64,000 bases of DNA from Nonomuraea sp. SYSU D8015 (GCF_008065375.1 NZ_VJYI01000002.1:558001-622000); one strand, 5' to 3'; numbered from the stretch's first letter, positions 49,496-57,855 are shown. Notes: generated from the letters alone by a model not told the origin. Program-made: numbers and translations.

Positions 49496-50838
49496 ACGGC
49501 CGGCGCATCCTGGCTCAGGTCGCGAACGGCCGGCGCCGTCCACCGCAGGACGTGACCGGCCGCCGTACGCTGCCGCAGGACGTGACCGGCCGCCGTACGC
49601 TGCCGCAGGACGTGACCGGCCGCCGGCTCCTGGCGCAGGCTCAGTTCGTGAACTCCGTCGGAGACGGGGTCTACCTCGTCACCTCCGCGTTCTACTTCGC
49701 CAGGATCGTCGGTCTCCCCGCCGCCGAGATCGGCCTCGGCCTCACGCTGGGTTGGGGCGTCGGCTCGGTGGCCGGTGTCCCGCTCGGCCACCTGGCCGAC
49801 CGGCGCGGCCCGCGCGGCGTCGCCGTGGTGCTGGCCCTGCTGACCGCGGTGGCGGTGGCCTCGTTCATGTTCGTCCGGTCGTTCGCGCCGTTCGTGCTGG
49901 TCGCCTGCCTGTACGGGACGGCGCAGACCGGTCTGTCGGCCGCCCGCCAGGCCCTGCTCGCCGGTCTGGTCGAGCCCGCGGAGCGGACCGTCGTGCGGGC
50001 GGTGCTGCAGGCCACGCTCAACGGCGGTCTGGCCGTGGGCGCCGCGCTGGGCGGGATCGCCCTGTGGCTGAACACGCCTGCCGCGTACCTGACCTTGTTC
50101 GCGCTCGACGCCGTGAGCTTCCTCGTGGCCGCGGCGCTGCTGGCCCGACTGCCTGCCGTACGGCCCGCGCCCGTAGCAGCCGCCGCCTCCGCCGCCACCT
50201 CCTCCGCTGCGTCCTCCGCTGCCCGGCCGAAGCTGAGCGTGCTCAGGGACCGTCCCTATGCGGTCGTCACGCTGATCAACGCGGTGATGCTCCTCTACAT
50301 GCCGCTGCTCAGCGTGGTAGTGCCGCTGTGGATCGCCGAACGTACGTCCGCGCCCTCCTGGGTCGTCTCGGCGTTGCTGCTCATCAACACCGGCGGCGTG
50401 CTGCTCTTCCAGGTCCGGATGGCGCGGCGGGTGAAGGGGCTGCGGAGGGCGTCGTCGTCGGTGCGTCAGGCGGGGCTGGTCATGCTCGCGGCCTGCGCGG
50501 TGTTCGCGCTCAGTCCGTACGGATGGGTGTTCCTGCTGGTGGCGGCCGGTCTGCTGGTCGTCGGCGAGATGCTTCTGGCGGCGGGGGCCTGGGAGATCAG
50601 CTTCGGGCTCGCCCCGGACGACCGGCAGGGCCAGTACCAGGGGTTCTTCGGCAGCGGCGTGGCCGTGGCCAGGATGCTCGGGCCGGTCGCGCTCACCGCG
50701 CTCGTGCTCGGTGGCGGGACGCTCGGGTGGCTGGCGGTCGGGGCCATGTTCGTGACAGCCGGCGTCGCCATGGCACCGGCCGTCAGGTGGTCTGTTCGCA
50801 CGGCGGCTGGGCGACGGCCTCCTTGCTGGTCGGCTTGA
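49492..50838 (+). CDS. MFS transporter with repeat-expanded N-terminus
   Basis: 448-residue transporter with about 12 spans (QFVNSVGDGVYLVTSAFYFA; GHLADRRGPRGVAVV as motif A region). The first 47 residues are unusual: three near-identical 10-residue repeats, PQDVTGRRTL, encoded by 30-bp DNA repeats, precede span 1. The true ancestral start may be nearer LLAQAQFVNS. Coupled by ATGA overlap to the AhpD-like gene and probably controlled by the adjacent MocR protein. Substrate unknown. Confidence 0.87.
   Translation: MNGRRILAQVANGRRRPPQDVTGRRTLPQDVTGRRTLPQDVTGRRLLAQAQFVNSVGDGVYLVTSAFYFARIVGLPAAEIGLGLTLGWGVGSVAGVPLGHLADRRGPRGVAVVLALLTAVAVASFMFVRSFAPFVLVACLYGTAQTGLSAARQALLAGLVEPAERTVVRAVLQATLNGGLAVGAALGGIALWLNTPAAYLTLFALDAVSFLVAAALLARLPAVRPAPVAAAASAATSSAASSAARPKLSVLRDRPYAVVTLINAVMLLYMPLLSVVVPLWIAERTSAPSWVVSALLLINTGGVLLFQVRMARRVKGLRRASSSVRQAGLVMLAACAVFALSPYGWVFLLVAAGLLVVGEMLLAAGAWEISFGLAPDDRQGQYQGFFGSGVAVARMLGPVALTALVLGGGTLGWLAVGAMFVTAGVAMAPAVRWSVRTAAGRRPPCWSA
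49543..49632. repeat. 30-bp in-frame tandem repeat inside the MFS gene
   Basis: Three consecutive copies (49543-49572, 49573-49602, 49603-49632): the first two are identical and the third differs only in its last bases. Each unit begins CCGCAGGACGTGACCGGCC and encodes PQDVTGRRTL. Being a multiple of three it keeps the reading frame at any copy number. Confidence 0.9.
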
Positions 50839-50923
50839 CCACGCGGCCACCACGAGCCCGGCGCGGCGACCAGGCTCATCCGGCCTTCTCCTCTGCATCG
50901 CGTCCGGGGCCGGGCTGTGCGCG

Positions 50924-51877
50924 TCAGCGGCTGTGATCGTGGGTCGCCGACGGAACGTGCCCATCCGACAGGGTGGCCGGCATCGTGAAGCCGGCCGTAC
51001 GTACCTTGTCGCCGTGCCGGAAGTCGAGGAACAGCCGATAGTCACCGTTGCTCGGCACCTCGGCGTAGAAGGTGATCTCCGGCCCCGCCTTCTCGCCATC
51101 CTCGGGATGCACGTGTAGATAGGCCAGATCGCCGGCCCTGAGCGCCACGAGATGGCCGTACGCGCCGAGGTAGGGCTGCAGGTCGGTCACCGGCTCGCCG
51201 CCCTTGTTGACGGTGAGGGTGAGCTTGCTGGACTGGCCGGCGACCACATTACCCGCGAGGTTCACCGTGTAGTCGTCGACCGTGGCCGTACGGCTGACGT
51301 GTGGAAGCGGCTCGGGCTGGAAATCACCTGGGGCCTGTAGATCCGCGCCGAGTGTGAGCTTCTCGCCGCCTGTGGGGAAGAAGTCGGCGAAGGCCCGGTA
51401 CGTACCCGCCTTGGGGAGCGTCAGCTTGACCGACCACACTCCATCAGCGCCCATCTCCGGATGCACGTGCTGGAAGCTCGTCAGGTCACGTGAGACGACG
51501 ATGAGGTGCATCTTCTTGTCGTGCTCAACCTGGTAATCGGTGACCGGCTTGGCATCGGGCCCCGTGATGGTGAACCGGAAGTCCATCGGCCGGCCGGTCA
51601 CGGGTGTGGTGAGCGGATTGAGGGTGTACCCGTTCTGCGACACCTGGAGCCCCCCAGGGGTCTGCTCCTGAGTAGTGGCACCGCCGTGCTCGTGTTTCGT
51701 GGTGGCGCCCCCGCCCCCACGACCCTCCGCCATCTCTTTCGCCAGCACCACAGCAGGATGGTTCTGGATCTCCGCCGAGCTCTCCGTGGGCCCGACCATG
51801 CGCCCCACGCCCAGCGCGCACCCGAAGACCACGACCAGCCCCACGGCGTAGGCGCCGAGCTTGGCAGGCGCGTTCAT
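50924..51877 (-). CDS. membrane-anchored protein with YtkA-like repeats, possible metal role
   Basis: 317-residue protein: N-terminal membrane anchor or signal (AYAVGLVVVFGCALGVGRMV), a His-containing linker (GGGGATTKHEHGGATTQEQ), and two similar beta-sandwich-like halves, each with a HVHPE motif (TSFQHVHPEMGADGVW and LAYLHVHPEDGEKAG). The His-rich motifs and a C-terminal HDHSR hint at metal (copper) binding. No metal ATPase or sensor lies in view. ATG 51877 overlaps the stop of a tiny upstream reading frame. Confidence 0.75.
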   Translation of the reverse strand: MNAPAKLGAYAVGLVVVFGCALGVGRMVGPTESSAEIQNHPAVVLAKEMAEGRGGGGATTKHEHGGATTQEQTPGGLQVSQNGYTLNPLTTPVTGRPMDFRFTITGPDAKPVTDYQVEHDKKMHLIVVSRDLTSFQHVHPEMGADGVWSVKLTLPKAGTYRAFADFFPTGGEKLTLGADLQAPGDFQPEPLPHVSRTATVDDYTVNLAGNVVAGQSSKLTLTVNKGGEPVTDLQPYLGAYGHLVALRAGDLAYLHVHPEDGEKAGPEITFYAEVPSNGDYRLFLDFRHGDKVRTAGFTMPATLSDGHVPSATHDHSR

Positions 51878-51909
51878 GAGCGCCCGGCCTCTTCCACCGC
51901 GGTGTTCAT
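51874..51909 (-). CDS. possible 11-residue leader peptide
   Basis: ATG 51909, placed 5 nt after a strong AAGGGAGA ribosome site, opens MNTAVEEAGRS with its TGA overlapping the ATG of the HVHPE protein (ATGA). The main gene has only a weak site of its own, so the leader may deliver ribosomes to it by coupling. No regulatory residue run is seen. Confidence 0.33.
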   Translation of the reverse strand: MNTAVEEAGRS

Positions 51910-52343
51910 CACGGTCTCCCTTGACTGACGTGCATGCCCTCGGCCTTCGGGACTCTTCATCAGGTACGGACCCGCACCCCCGTACGGCCGCTTGTTCGCT
52001 AAGAGCGTGGCCACACCCACGCCCACCGCACGCCGACCCGCGCACCGACCCACGACATACGGCATGATCGAGTCCGACGCGTCCTGAGACAAGGTCACCA
52101 CCAGGCAGATCACCACGGAGGGACCCGATACGGGATGACATGTCGTTACTTTGAGTAATTACCAGCAAGTCGATGTGCGAGATGGGACAGGTATGGTGGG
52201 GATCCTGAACACTTGCTCTTCGCCCATTCCGCACATCTGGTCCGTGCGGAACACAGGGACCGCAGCCATCCCTTGCTAGGCTGCTTGTCAACCGTTGGGT
52301 CTCACCCCGGCAGGTGAGGCCGTCGAAGAAGTGGGGTCACACC
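51910..52343. other. intergenic stretch without a convincing gene
   Basis: About 430 nt. The only structure seen is the dyad GGTCTCACC/GGTGAGGCC near 52298-52322, just upstream of the DLW-39 gene, and a locally AT-richer patch (52143-52165). Small frames here look random. Confidence 0.5.
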
Positions 52344-52463
52344 GTGAAGAAGCTGCTCGTTCTGGCGCTGATCGCCCTCGGGGGGTTGCTGATCTGGCGT
52401 AAGGTGCAGGCCGACCGCGCAGAGCTCGATCTCTGGACCGAGGCGACCGGCAGCGAGAACTAA
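52344..52463 (+). CDS. DLW-39 family protein
   Basis: Exactly 39 residues from GTG 52344: MKKLLVLALIALGGLLIWRK, then VQADRAELDLWTEATGSEN, with the DLW triplet that names the family. One membrane span. The gene is conserved in actinobacteria near tRNA-Ala/gyrA; function unknown. The nearby tRNA-Ala fits this. Confidence 0.9.
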   Translation: MKKLLVLALIALGGLLIWRKVQADRAELDLWTEATGSEN

Positions 52464-52478
52464 CCGACCGGCGAGGCG

Positions 52479-53207
52479 ATGAGTGACATCGTCCCCATCA
52501 AGTTGGTGTGCCTGGATCTAGCGGGCACCACGGTCGGTGACATCGCCATGGTCGAGCGCGCCTTCGCAGAGGCGATCGCGACCCAAGGCATAGTGCCCGG
52601 GACCGGAGCGTACGCGCGAGCCATGGTTCACGTGCACCGGTCCCGGGGCTGTCCCAAGATCGACGTCTTCCGCGGGATCTTCCCGGGAAACGAGGCCCAG
52701 GCACAAGCGGCGAACCTGACGTTCGAGCGCTCCTTCGAGGGCACTCTGGACCGGGCAGGTCTCGAGCCCATGCCTGGAGTCATGGAGGTCCTCGACAAAC
52801 TCCGCGGCACCGGCATCAAGCTCGCCTTGATCACCGGCTTCAGCCGCGCCACGCTGAGCCGCATCCTCAGCGTCCTCGGCTGGCACGACAAGATCGACCT
52901 CGCCATCTCACCCGAGGACGCCGGCGGCCGCGGCCGCCCCTGGCCGGACATGATCCTGCACGCCGTGCTCCGCCTGGAAGTGGACGACGTCCGCAACGTG
53001 GCAGTGGCCGGTGACTCGGAGAGCGACATGCTGTCCGGCCGCCGCGCCGGCGCCTCGATCGTGGCCGGCCTGATGACGGGCGTCCACAGCCGCGAGCGCC
53101 TCCTGAAGGGCGGCGCCACCCACATCCTGGACTCGATCATCGACTTCCCGAGTTTGGTGCTGAGCGACGACCTTGGCACGACGCAGGTGGCTTCCTCCGC
53201 CCGGTAA
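52479..53207 (+). CDS. HAD hydrolase, phosphonatase-like
   Basis: 242-residue HAD-superfamily hydrolase. Motif I is VCLDLAGTTVGD (nucleophile Asp, second residue Ala instead of the usual Asp/Met spacing), motif II LALITGFSR, motif III Lys/Arg with the motif IV acidic pair in VAVAGDSESDMLSGRRAGA. The cap is helical (type C1), as in phosphonoacetaldehyde hydrolase, but the phosphonatase Schiff-base lysine is not evident, so it probably acts on another phosphate ester. ATG 52479 follows CGGCGAGG. Confidence 0.85.
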   Translation: MSDIVPIKLVCLDLAGTTVGDIAMVERAFAEAIATQGIVPGTGAYARAMVHVHRSRGCPKIDVFRGIFPGNEAQAQAANLTFERSFEGTLDRAGLEPMPGVMEVLDKLRGTGIKLALITGFSRATLSRILSVLGWHDKIDLAISPEDAGGRGRPWPDMILHAVLRLEVDDVRNVAVAGDSESDMLSGRRAGASIVAGLMTGVHSRERLLKGGATHILDSIIDFPSLVLSDDLGTTQVASSAR

Positions 53208-53222
53208 GCTATCTTCGTCGAA

Positions 53223-53298
53223 GGGGCCTTAGCTCAGTTGGCAGAGCGCCTGCTTTGCAAGCAGGAAGTCAGGAGTTCGAATCTCCTAGGCTCCACCA
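53223..53298 (+). tRNA. tRNA-Ala (anticodon UGC)
   Basis: Full cloverleaf: acceptor GGGGCCT with AGGCTCC (one G-T), D arm AGCTCAGTTGGCAGAGC, anticodon stem CCTGC/GCAGG with loop TTTGCAA (anticodon TGC at 53256-53258), T arm GTTCGAATC, discriminator A and encoded CCA. The 3' part from the anticodon loop on is the attachment site of an integrated element. Confidence 0.97.
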
Positions 53299-53299
53299 G
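53254..53299 (+). repeat. attL: 46-bp attachment site within tRNA-Ala
   Basis: The 46 nt from the anticodon loop of tRNA-Ala to one base past its CCA recur exactly at 62943-62988. The integrated element therefore rebuilds an intact tRNA gene at its left end. Confidence 0.95.
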
Positions 53300-53302
53300 G
53301 CG

Positions 53303-53337
53303 AAACGCCGCCTCCCAAGATCAGGAAGGCGGCGTTT
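53303..53337 (-). terminator. terminator of the AICE integrase gene
   Basis: AAACGCCGCCT (53303-53313) and AGGCGGCGTTT (53327-53337) make an 11-bp stem, loop containing AAGATC. It lies between tRNA-Ala and the integrase stop and serves minus-strand int, perhaps also the tRNA. Confidence 0.75.
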
Positions 53338-53362
53338 GTAGCTTCTTTCTGTAGCAGCGGCT

Positions 53363-54505
53363 TCACTCGAAGAGCTTGTGAATCTTGTCGAGCGCCTCTT
53401 GCTTGGCCTCTTTGTCGACATGGGTGTAGATCTCCTGCGTGGTGGTGATCCGAGCATGCCCGAGGATCACTTGAGCATCACGCGGCGGAACGCCGAGGGT
53501 CTTGAGAAGTGATCCGACTGTATGGCGGATGTCATGGACCCGAATACGGCGAATCTTGTAGGTCTCACAGAGGCGGTTGTAGGTCCGCACGAGGTTGCTT
53601 GGCTCGACAGGACGACCCGTCCGAGTGGTGAAGACGAGATCAGTGTCTGGCCAAGCTTCGCCGCAGAATTCGCGATCTTTCGCCTGTTCCTCCTGACGCT
53701 TCTTCAGGGCGGCCCGGACGAGGGCGAGCAACGGAAGGTCTCGTTTGCCCGCCGTTGTCTTCACCGGCCCAATCCGGATCTCTCCCTGAATCCGCTGGAT
53801 CTGCTGACGGATGCGGATCTCTCCCGAGTCGAAGTCCACATCTGACCAGCGGAGCCCCAGGGCCTCCCCGCGGCGCACGCCGTACAGAACGAGCAGCACG
53901 AACGCCGCATAGAGGGGGTCGTCTTTCGCAGCGCCGAGGAAGGACTTAGCCTCAGCCACGGTCCAAGGAACGATCTCCTTGCGCGGGGCCGAGGGAATTT
54001 CGACCAGCCGAGCCACATTGCGACTGATCAGTTCTTCCCGCATGGCCCGCGTGAGCGCCGAACTCAGGATGGTTCGGAGGATCTGAGCCAACCTCGCGGA
54101 CTGCCCGTCTTCGATGCGCTGATTGATGAAGATCTGCACGTCAGCCACCGTGAGCTTGGTGAGCCGCTTCTTGCCCAGGCCCGGCTTGAGGTAGAGGCGG
54201 ATATTCGACTCGTACAGCGAGTACGTGGCCGGGCGACGCTTGACCTTGATGACGTTCTCTAACCAGTAGGCCAGATACTCCCCGAGCTTCCACGACGTGT
54301 CCGGCACGGGGATGCCGCGCCGGGCTTTCTCCTTGGCTTCAAGGAGCTTGTCATTGACCTCATCCCAGCTCCGACCGTAGACCACCTGCCGTTTGCGCTT
54401 ACCCGAGACGGTGTAGGTGTAGTACGCGCCGACCCAGTAGCCGTCCGCCCGTTGGTAGATCGATCCTTCGCCGTTCGCCCGCCTACGACGTCCCTTGTCC
54501 GTCAT
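53363..54505 (-). CDS. int: site-specific tyrosine recombinase (integrase) of the AICE
   Basis: 380-residue integrase. N-terminal arm-binding region (NGEGSIYQRADGYWVGAYYT), core-binding domain (about 70-160) and catalytic domain with Arg in LYGVRRGEALGLRW, HDIRH (His and second Arg), GHARITTTQEIYTHV with nucleophile Tyr. It recombines the tRNA-Ala attB with the element's attP. Lies right beside attL, as usual, and overlaps the xis gene by 4 nt (54502-54505). Confidence 0.96.
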   Translation of the reverse strand: MTDKGRRRRANGEGSIYQRADGYWVGAYYTYTVSGKRKRQVVYGRSWDEVNDKLLEAKEKARRGIPVPDTSWKLGEYLAYWLENVIKVKRRPATYSLYESNIRLYLKPGLGKKRLTKLTVADVQIFINQRIEDGQSARLAQILRTILSSALTRAMREELISRNVARLVEIPSAPRKEIVPWTVAEAKSFLGAAKDDPLYAAFVLLVLYGVRRGEALGLRWSDVDFDSGEIRIRQQIQRIQGEIRIGPVKTTAGKRDLPLLALVRAALKKRQEEQAKDREFCGEAWPDTDLVFTTRTGRPVEPSNLVRTYNRLCETYKIRRIRVHDIRHTVGSLLKTLGVPPRDAQVILGHARITTTQEIYTHVDKEAKQEALDKIHKLFE

Positions 54506-54684
54506 GACGCGGCCTCCTTTTCCAGGGCATCGACGTACTCCGCCAGCGCCCGTGCCGTGATGAACCTGAACTTGCCGTCCTTGACTGAACGGATCTTGTT
54601 GGCGCGCAGCAGCTCATAGAGCGCCGACCGGCTGATACTGAGCACCTGAGCGGCCTCTTTGGGCCGATAGAGCAGCTTGTCCAT
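54502..54684 (-). CDS. xis: excisionase (MerR-like HTH)
   Basis: 60-residue HTH_17/excisionase protein: RPKEAAQVLSISRSALYELL followed by RANKIRSVKDGKFRFITARAL and the terminal YVDALEKEAAS. It directs excision with the integrase. Coupled by ATGA overlap with int; begins just 4 nt before the rep stop. Confidence 0.92.
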   Translation of the reverse strand: MDKLLYRPKEAAQVLSISRSALYELLRANKIRSVKDGKFRFITARALAEYVDALEKEAAS

Positions 54685-54687
54685 GTG

Positions 54688-56145
54688 TCACCTCTTCTCG
54701 TGGTTTTCGTCGATCTCCTCTCTGGCTGTCTGGGCGTACTCGCGGGCTTTAGCGGCGGCGGTGAGCGCCAAGAGAGCGTCTGCTTGGGTGCGCCAGCCGG
54801 TTCCGGCGTAGCTGAGTAGACCGACAATGAGGGTGGTGTCGGCGTCGTCGAGGGTTTCCGCGGTTCGGTGTTGGCGTCGGCGCCAGGTTTGCCGCGCTGC
54901 GCGGAGGACTTTGAAGGTGGTGGAATAGCGGCGGCTTTTGGTGGTGAAGTGGCCTCGGAAGCCGAGCATGTGTGCCCAGCGGCGGAGGGCTTTGAAGTCC
55001 TCGTGTGGGTGATCGCCGAGTGTCCAGGCGGCGCGGATGAGTCGTCCGAAGTGAGTGTGAGGTGGCGCGTAGATGTCGAGGTTGTTCTCGGTGATGCGCC
55101 GGGAGACCGCGCCCACAGCTTCGGTGCTTTTGGTGGCGTATTTGGCCAGGTACGACGCTACGTGACCGTCTGTGATTTCGCCATCGCCGGAGAGCTGGAC
55201 GTGCCGGACATCGAGTTGGTCTCCCCAGGTGATGTCCCAGCCGCCCGGCTTGCGAGGGTGGTCGAGAGTGGCGAACCAGGTGTTGTGTATGGCTTGCTGG
55301 AGCGCGTCTGTCAGGTCGTCAGCGGTGATCTCAAGTGGTGGTGGGATGATCGCGTTGTCCGGATCATGGCCATCGAGACGGATCAGGGCGTGGAAGTGGA
55401 CGAGTCCCCGTGCTTGGAATTCGGCGACTTTGGCGTAGCGGACGACGACCTTGACGCCGAGCTGCTTTGCGCGTCGGTCGAGGACGCGCCGGAGGGCAAT
55501 CATGGTGCGTCGCCACAGTTCGGGAGCGTGGGCGTTCCAGATAACGGCTCCGGCGTAGTCGTAGCAGTCCGGGCACAGTGGCCGGCCAAGGCATCGTTCG
55601 TCTTCGCGGTGGATCCTGGCGCAAGAGATTTCGCGTCCGTGGCGGCAGTACTCCCGGTTGCGGCGTGGTCGGCAGGGGATCTGTTTGCCGCTTTTGGCTG
55701 TGCGGCGGGTGTGGACCAGGCCGTAGGAGGGTGCGGTGAGGGTGGCGAAGACGGCGGGGTGTTGGCTGACAGTGTTGGGGACACCTTTGCCGCCCGCCAG
55801 TCCGGAGCGGATCAGGTGGTAGGCGTCGCGCCGATAGATCTGGGAGCAGGCTGGGCAGACGGCTTCGCGGCGGTTGCCGCAGGAGGTGTAGAGGATGCCG
55901 TCGGGGTGGTCGGTGGTTTGGCGGACGTCGAGGAGTTCGCCGGTAGGGGCGACATGGGCAATCTCGCCTTGCAGTCGTACGGGGTGGGTGCAGCCACCGG
56001 TGGTCATGGCATCGGATAGCCATTGGTCGTAGTCATCGCGGGCTGCTCGTTGGATCAGGTCGCGCATCAGGGGTGTCTCGGCGTTCGCTCCCAACCCCGG
56101 GACCGTCACGGTGCCGGGATTGAGGGTGACCGTCGAGACAGTCAC
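54688..56145 (-). CDS. repSA: RepSA-like replication initiator
   Basis: 485-residue AICE initiator. Cys-rich zinc region (CGNRREAVCPACSQIYRRDA; CLGRPLCPDCYDYAG), the HUH-like rolling-circle motif FQARGLVHFHALIRLDG (HxH) and a later helical region with YLAKYATKSTEA carrying the probable catalytic Tyr. GTG 56145 overlaps the preceding gene's stop (GTGA) and follows AGAGG by 7 nt, so it is chosen over the longer open frame. Needed for intercellular and excised-form replication. Confidence 0.9.
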   Translation of the reverse strand: MTVSTVTLNPGTVTVPGLGANAETPLMRDLIQRAARDDYDQWLSDAMTTGGCTHPVRLQGEIAHVAPTGELLDVRQTTDHPDGILYTSCGNRREAVCPACSQIYRRDAYHLIRSGLAGGKGVPNTVSQHPAVFATLTAPSYGLVHTRRTAKSGKQIPCRPRRNREYCRHGREISCARIHREDERCLGRPLCPDCYDYAGAVIWNAHAPELWRRTMIALRRVLDRRAKQLGVKVVVRYAKVAEFQARGLVHFHALIRLDGHDPDNAIIPPPLEITADDLTDALQQAIHNTWFATLDHPRKPGGWDITWGDQLDVRHVQLSGDGEITDGHVASYLAKYATKSTEAVGAVSRRITENNLDIYAPPHTHFGRLIRAAWTLGDHPHEDFKALRRWAHMLGFRGHFTTKSRRYSTTFKVLRAARQTWRRRQHRTAETLDDADTTLIVGLLSYAGTGWRTQADALLALTAAAKAREYAQTAREEIDENHEKR

Positions 56146-56432
56146 GGGGCTACCTCTCGCGAACGACGCGGAATGACGCCGCATGACGGGCAGCGGCGCG
56201 AAGCGCCACCTTGCCGTTTGAGGGAGCGTTCCAGACGTCGATCACCAGCCCAGATGCGGGCCACGGTGAAGCCGATACCGGCAGCTTTGATTACTGCCAA
56301 GAGACGAGCGCCTCGTCCGGCGCGGTGTTCGGCCAGGCGGCCGTCTAGGTCGCCGGAGGTCCAGCCCGTGTAGTGCTTGGCATGTTTAAATGGTCGGTCG
56401 AAGTGCAGCAGGTAGACGGTTCCGGTGCTCAT
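56142..56432 (-). CDS. GIY-YIG-like nuclease family protein
   Basis: 96-residue protein: VYLLHFDRPFKHAKHYTGWT plus DGRLAEHRAGRGARLLAV reads as a diverged GIY-YIG domain (VYLL and HYTGW for the two triplets, then the Arg/His region), as is frequent in AICEs next to rep. The C-terminus has RRCPSCG. Overlaps rep (GTGA) and the next gene (ATGA at 56429-56432). Nuclease activity not assured; the late catalytic Glu is not clear. Confidence 0.75.
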   Translation of the reverse strand: MSTGTVYLLHFDRPFKHAKHYTGWTSGDLDGRLAEHRAGRGARLLAVIKAAGIGFTVARIWAGDRRLERSLKRQGGASRRCPSCGVIPRRSREVAP

Positions 56433-56773
56433 GAAGCATCACCGCCCCACCGTTGTTGGGCGGCTTGCCGAGTGATGCCGAGAGGTCGGGCGATGTCGGT
56501 CCAGGAGTAGCCGCAGGCGCGCAGGCCCGCGACGGCTTGGGCGATGGTGGTGTCGAGTTCTTGGGCTAAGGCGATGGCGTCGGTGAGCGCTTCGATGTCA
56601 CCAGTGGCGATGCGACGGCCGTAGGCGCGTATGACGCGTCGGACGAAGGCGGCGTAGTCGTCGTTTTCGACGACCCGTCGTGGCCGGTTTGCTGTCAATG
56701 TCGGCTTGACGCTGGAATCGCGAAGGAGGCCCGGTGCTCTACCGGGTGCGGAGGGAAGGTGATGGGGTTTCAT
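56429..56773 (-). CDS. HTH-domain protein of the AICE
   Basis: 114-residue protein with a C-terminal helix-turn-helix (AVAGLRACGYSWTDIARPLG, ITRQAAQQRW) like that of small sigma-like or AICE regulators. The 30 N-terminal residues are polar and disordered-looking. It overlaps the translocase gene (56770-56773) and the GIY-YIG gene, both by 4 nt, so it is translated as part of the same chain. Function unknown; DNA-binding is inferred. Confidence 0.75.
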   Translation of the reverse strand: MKPHHLPSAPGRAPGLLRDSSVKPTLTANRPRRVVENDDYAAFVRRVIRAYGRRIATGDIEALTDAIALAQELDTTIAQAVAGLRACGYSWTDIARPLGITRQAAQQRWGGDAS

Positions 56774-57609
56774 GCGACCTCACCACCGTCAAGAGCGTGA
56801 AGATGACGGCGGCCTCGGAGTTGGGCCGCGTAGTTGGCCAGGTAGATGATCTCCTGGTCTGTGAGGTAGGCGGCTTTGATGCGGCGGGGGATGCCGTCTT
56901 CGGCGCGGAGCCAGCCGACGCCGCGTGCTTGCGGGTCGATGGTGGTAGCGGAGTAGCCTCGGTCGGCCCAGCCGTGGCCGAGGATGGTGTCGGAGGAGGC
57001 TTCGGTGGAGCAGCGGAAGGCCCACCGGTAGCCGAATAGGTCCCGCATGCTGGTGGGGACGATGTCGGCGGAGGGGCGTTGGGTGGCCTCTACGGGCAGG
57101 ATGCCAGGGGCGCGGCCTCGGGCGACGATGTCGCGGTTGAGGGCGTTGAATTCCTTCTGGGCAGCGGGTGTGCCGACCGTGGCGGAGAAGTAGCCGATCT
57201 CATCGACGATGACCACGTAGGTCGGGAAGTCGAGATCGGGTGTGATCTTGCGTTTGCCGACCGAGAGTAGCCAGTCGGTGCGGTCGTCGATTTCTCGTTG
57301 GAGCCATTTGAAGGTGTCGATGGCTTCGTCGATGGAGGGGCCGATGAAGCGTTCGGCGCAGTCGCGCCACATGCCGAGTTCGACTCGTTTGCCGTCGACC
57401 AGGATGAGGCGGCAGTCCAGGGACAGGGCCGCGTGCGCGACGATGAGTTGCAGGGCGGCGGACTTACCGGCGCCGGGTTCGCCGCCGATGAGCATGTTGC
57501 GTTCGGCCAGGCGGACGTGGACGGAGGCTCCGTTTTCGTCCAAGCCGAGGTGGACAGGATCCCAGATGGAGAGGGAGCCGACCGGTATGGCGGCGGGTTC
57601 AGGTGTCAT
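56770..57609 (-). CDS. traSA: FtsK/SpoIIIE-type translocase, TraSA-like
   Basis: 279-residue FtsK-domain ATPase with Walker A GGEPGAGKSAAL (about 42-53), Walker B YVVIVDEIGYF (about 128-138) and the FtsK-type segment VARGRAPGILPVEATQRPS. No membrane segment and no C-terminal gamma domain, so it is as short as pSAM2 TraSA (about 300 aa) rather than a full TraB. It is expected to move double-stranded DNA between mycelial cells as a hexamer; membrane attachment may come from the protein at 57856-58491. ATG 57609 follows GGGGAG. Confidence 0.92.
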   Translation of the reverse strand: MTPEPAAIPVGSLSIWDPVHLGLDENGASVHVRLAERNMLIGGEPGAGKSAALQLIVAHAALSLDCRLILVDGKRVELGMWRDCAERFIGPSIDEAIDTFKWLQREIDDRTDWLLSVGKRKITPDLDFPTYVVIVDEIGYFSATVGTPAAQKEFNALNRDIVARGRAPGILPVEATQRPSADIVPTSMRDLFGYRWAFRCSTEASSDTILGHGWADRGYSATTIDPQARGVGWLRAEDGIPRRIKAAYLTDQEIIYLANYAAQLRGRRHLHALDGGEVA

Positions 57610-57751
57610 CGTGGGTCACTCCCCACGCGTTGCGGACCTCGGGGGGCTGGGTCTCCAGTTCTTGGAGGCAGCCGCCGCAGAGACCGTCGTCGGGACGGGG
57701 GCCGTACATGGCGTCTTGGCAGCGGACGCAGGCCCATTCGTCGAAGAGCAT
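57599..57751 (-). CDS. 50-residue zinc-finger-like protein preceding traSA
   Basis: ATG 57751, with GGAG 8 nt upstream, reads MLFDEWACVRCQDAMYGPRP and then DDGLCGGCLQELET; CVRC and CGGC 14-18 residues apart make a probable zinc finger. It ends 11 nt into traSA (overlapping stop and start region), which indicates translational coupling. Similar tiny zinc-finger genes occur before tra genes of AICEs. Confidence 0.7.
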   Translation of the reverse strand: MLFDEWACVRCQDAMYGPRPDDGLCGGCLQELETQPPEVRNAWGVTHDDT

Positions 57752-57784
57752 GATGGGTTCTCCGTTTCGGGGTGTGGAAGGGGG

Positions 57785-57823
57785 AAGCCCTCGCGCCTGT
57801 GTGGCACGAGGCGTCGAGGGCTT
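57785..57823 (-). terminator. hairpin upstream of the traSA leader gene
   Basis: AAGCCCTCG + CGCCT (57785-57798) pairs with AGGCG + CGAGGGCTT (57809-57823) with one bulged T, 14 bp in all. Between the 211-aa membrane gene and the 50-residue gene; it may reduce read-through into rep/tra/int. Confidence 0.65.
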
Positions 57824-57855
57824 GCCCGTGTGCGTGGTGATCGGCCCCGGAAGGG

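Noticed and set aside
51878..52116. 80-residue minus-strand frame upstream of the HVHPE protein
   Set aside because: No ribosome site and no protein-like pattern; only its last 11 codons have a plausible start.
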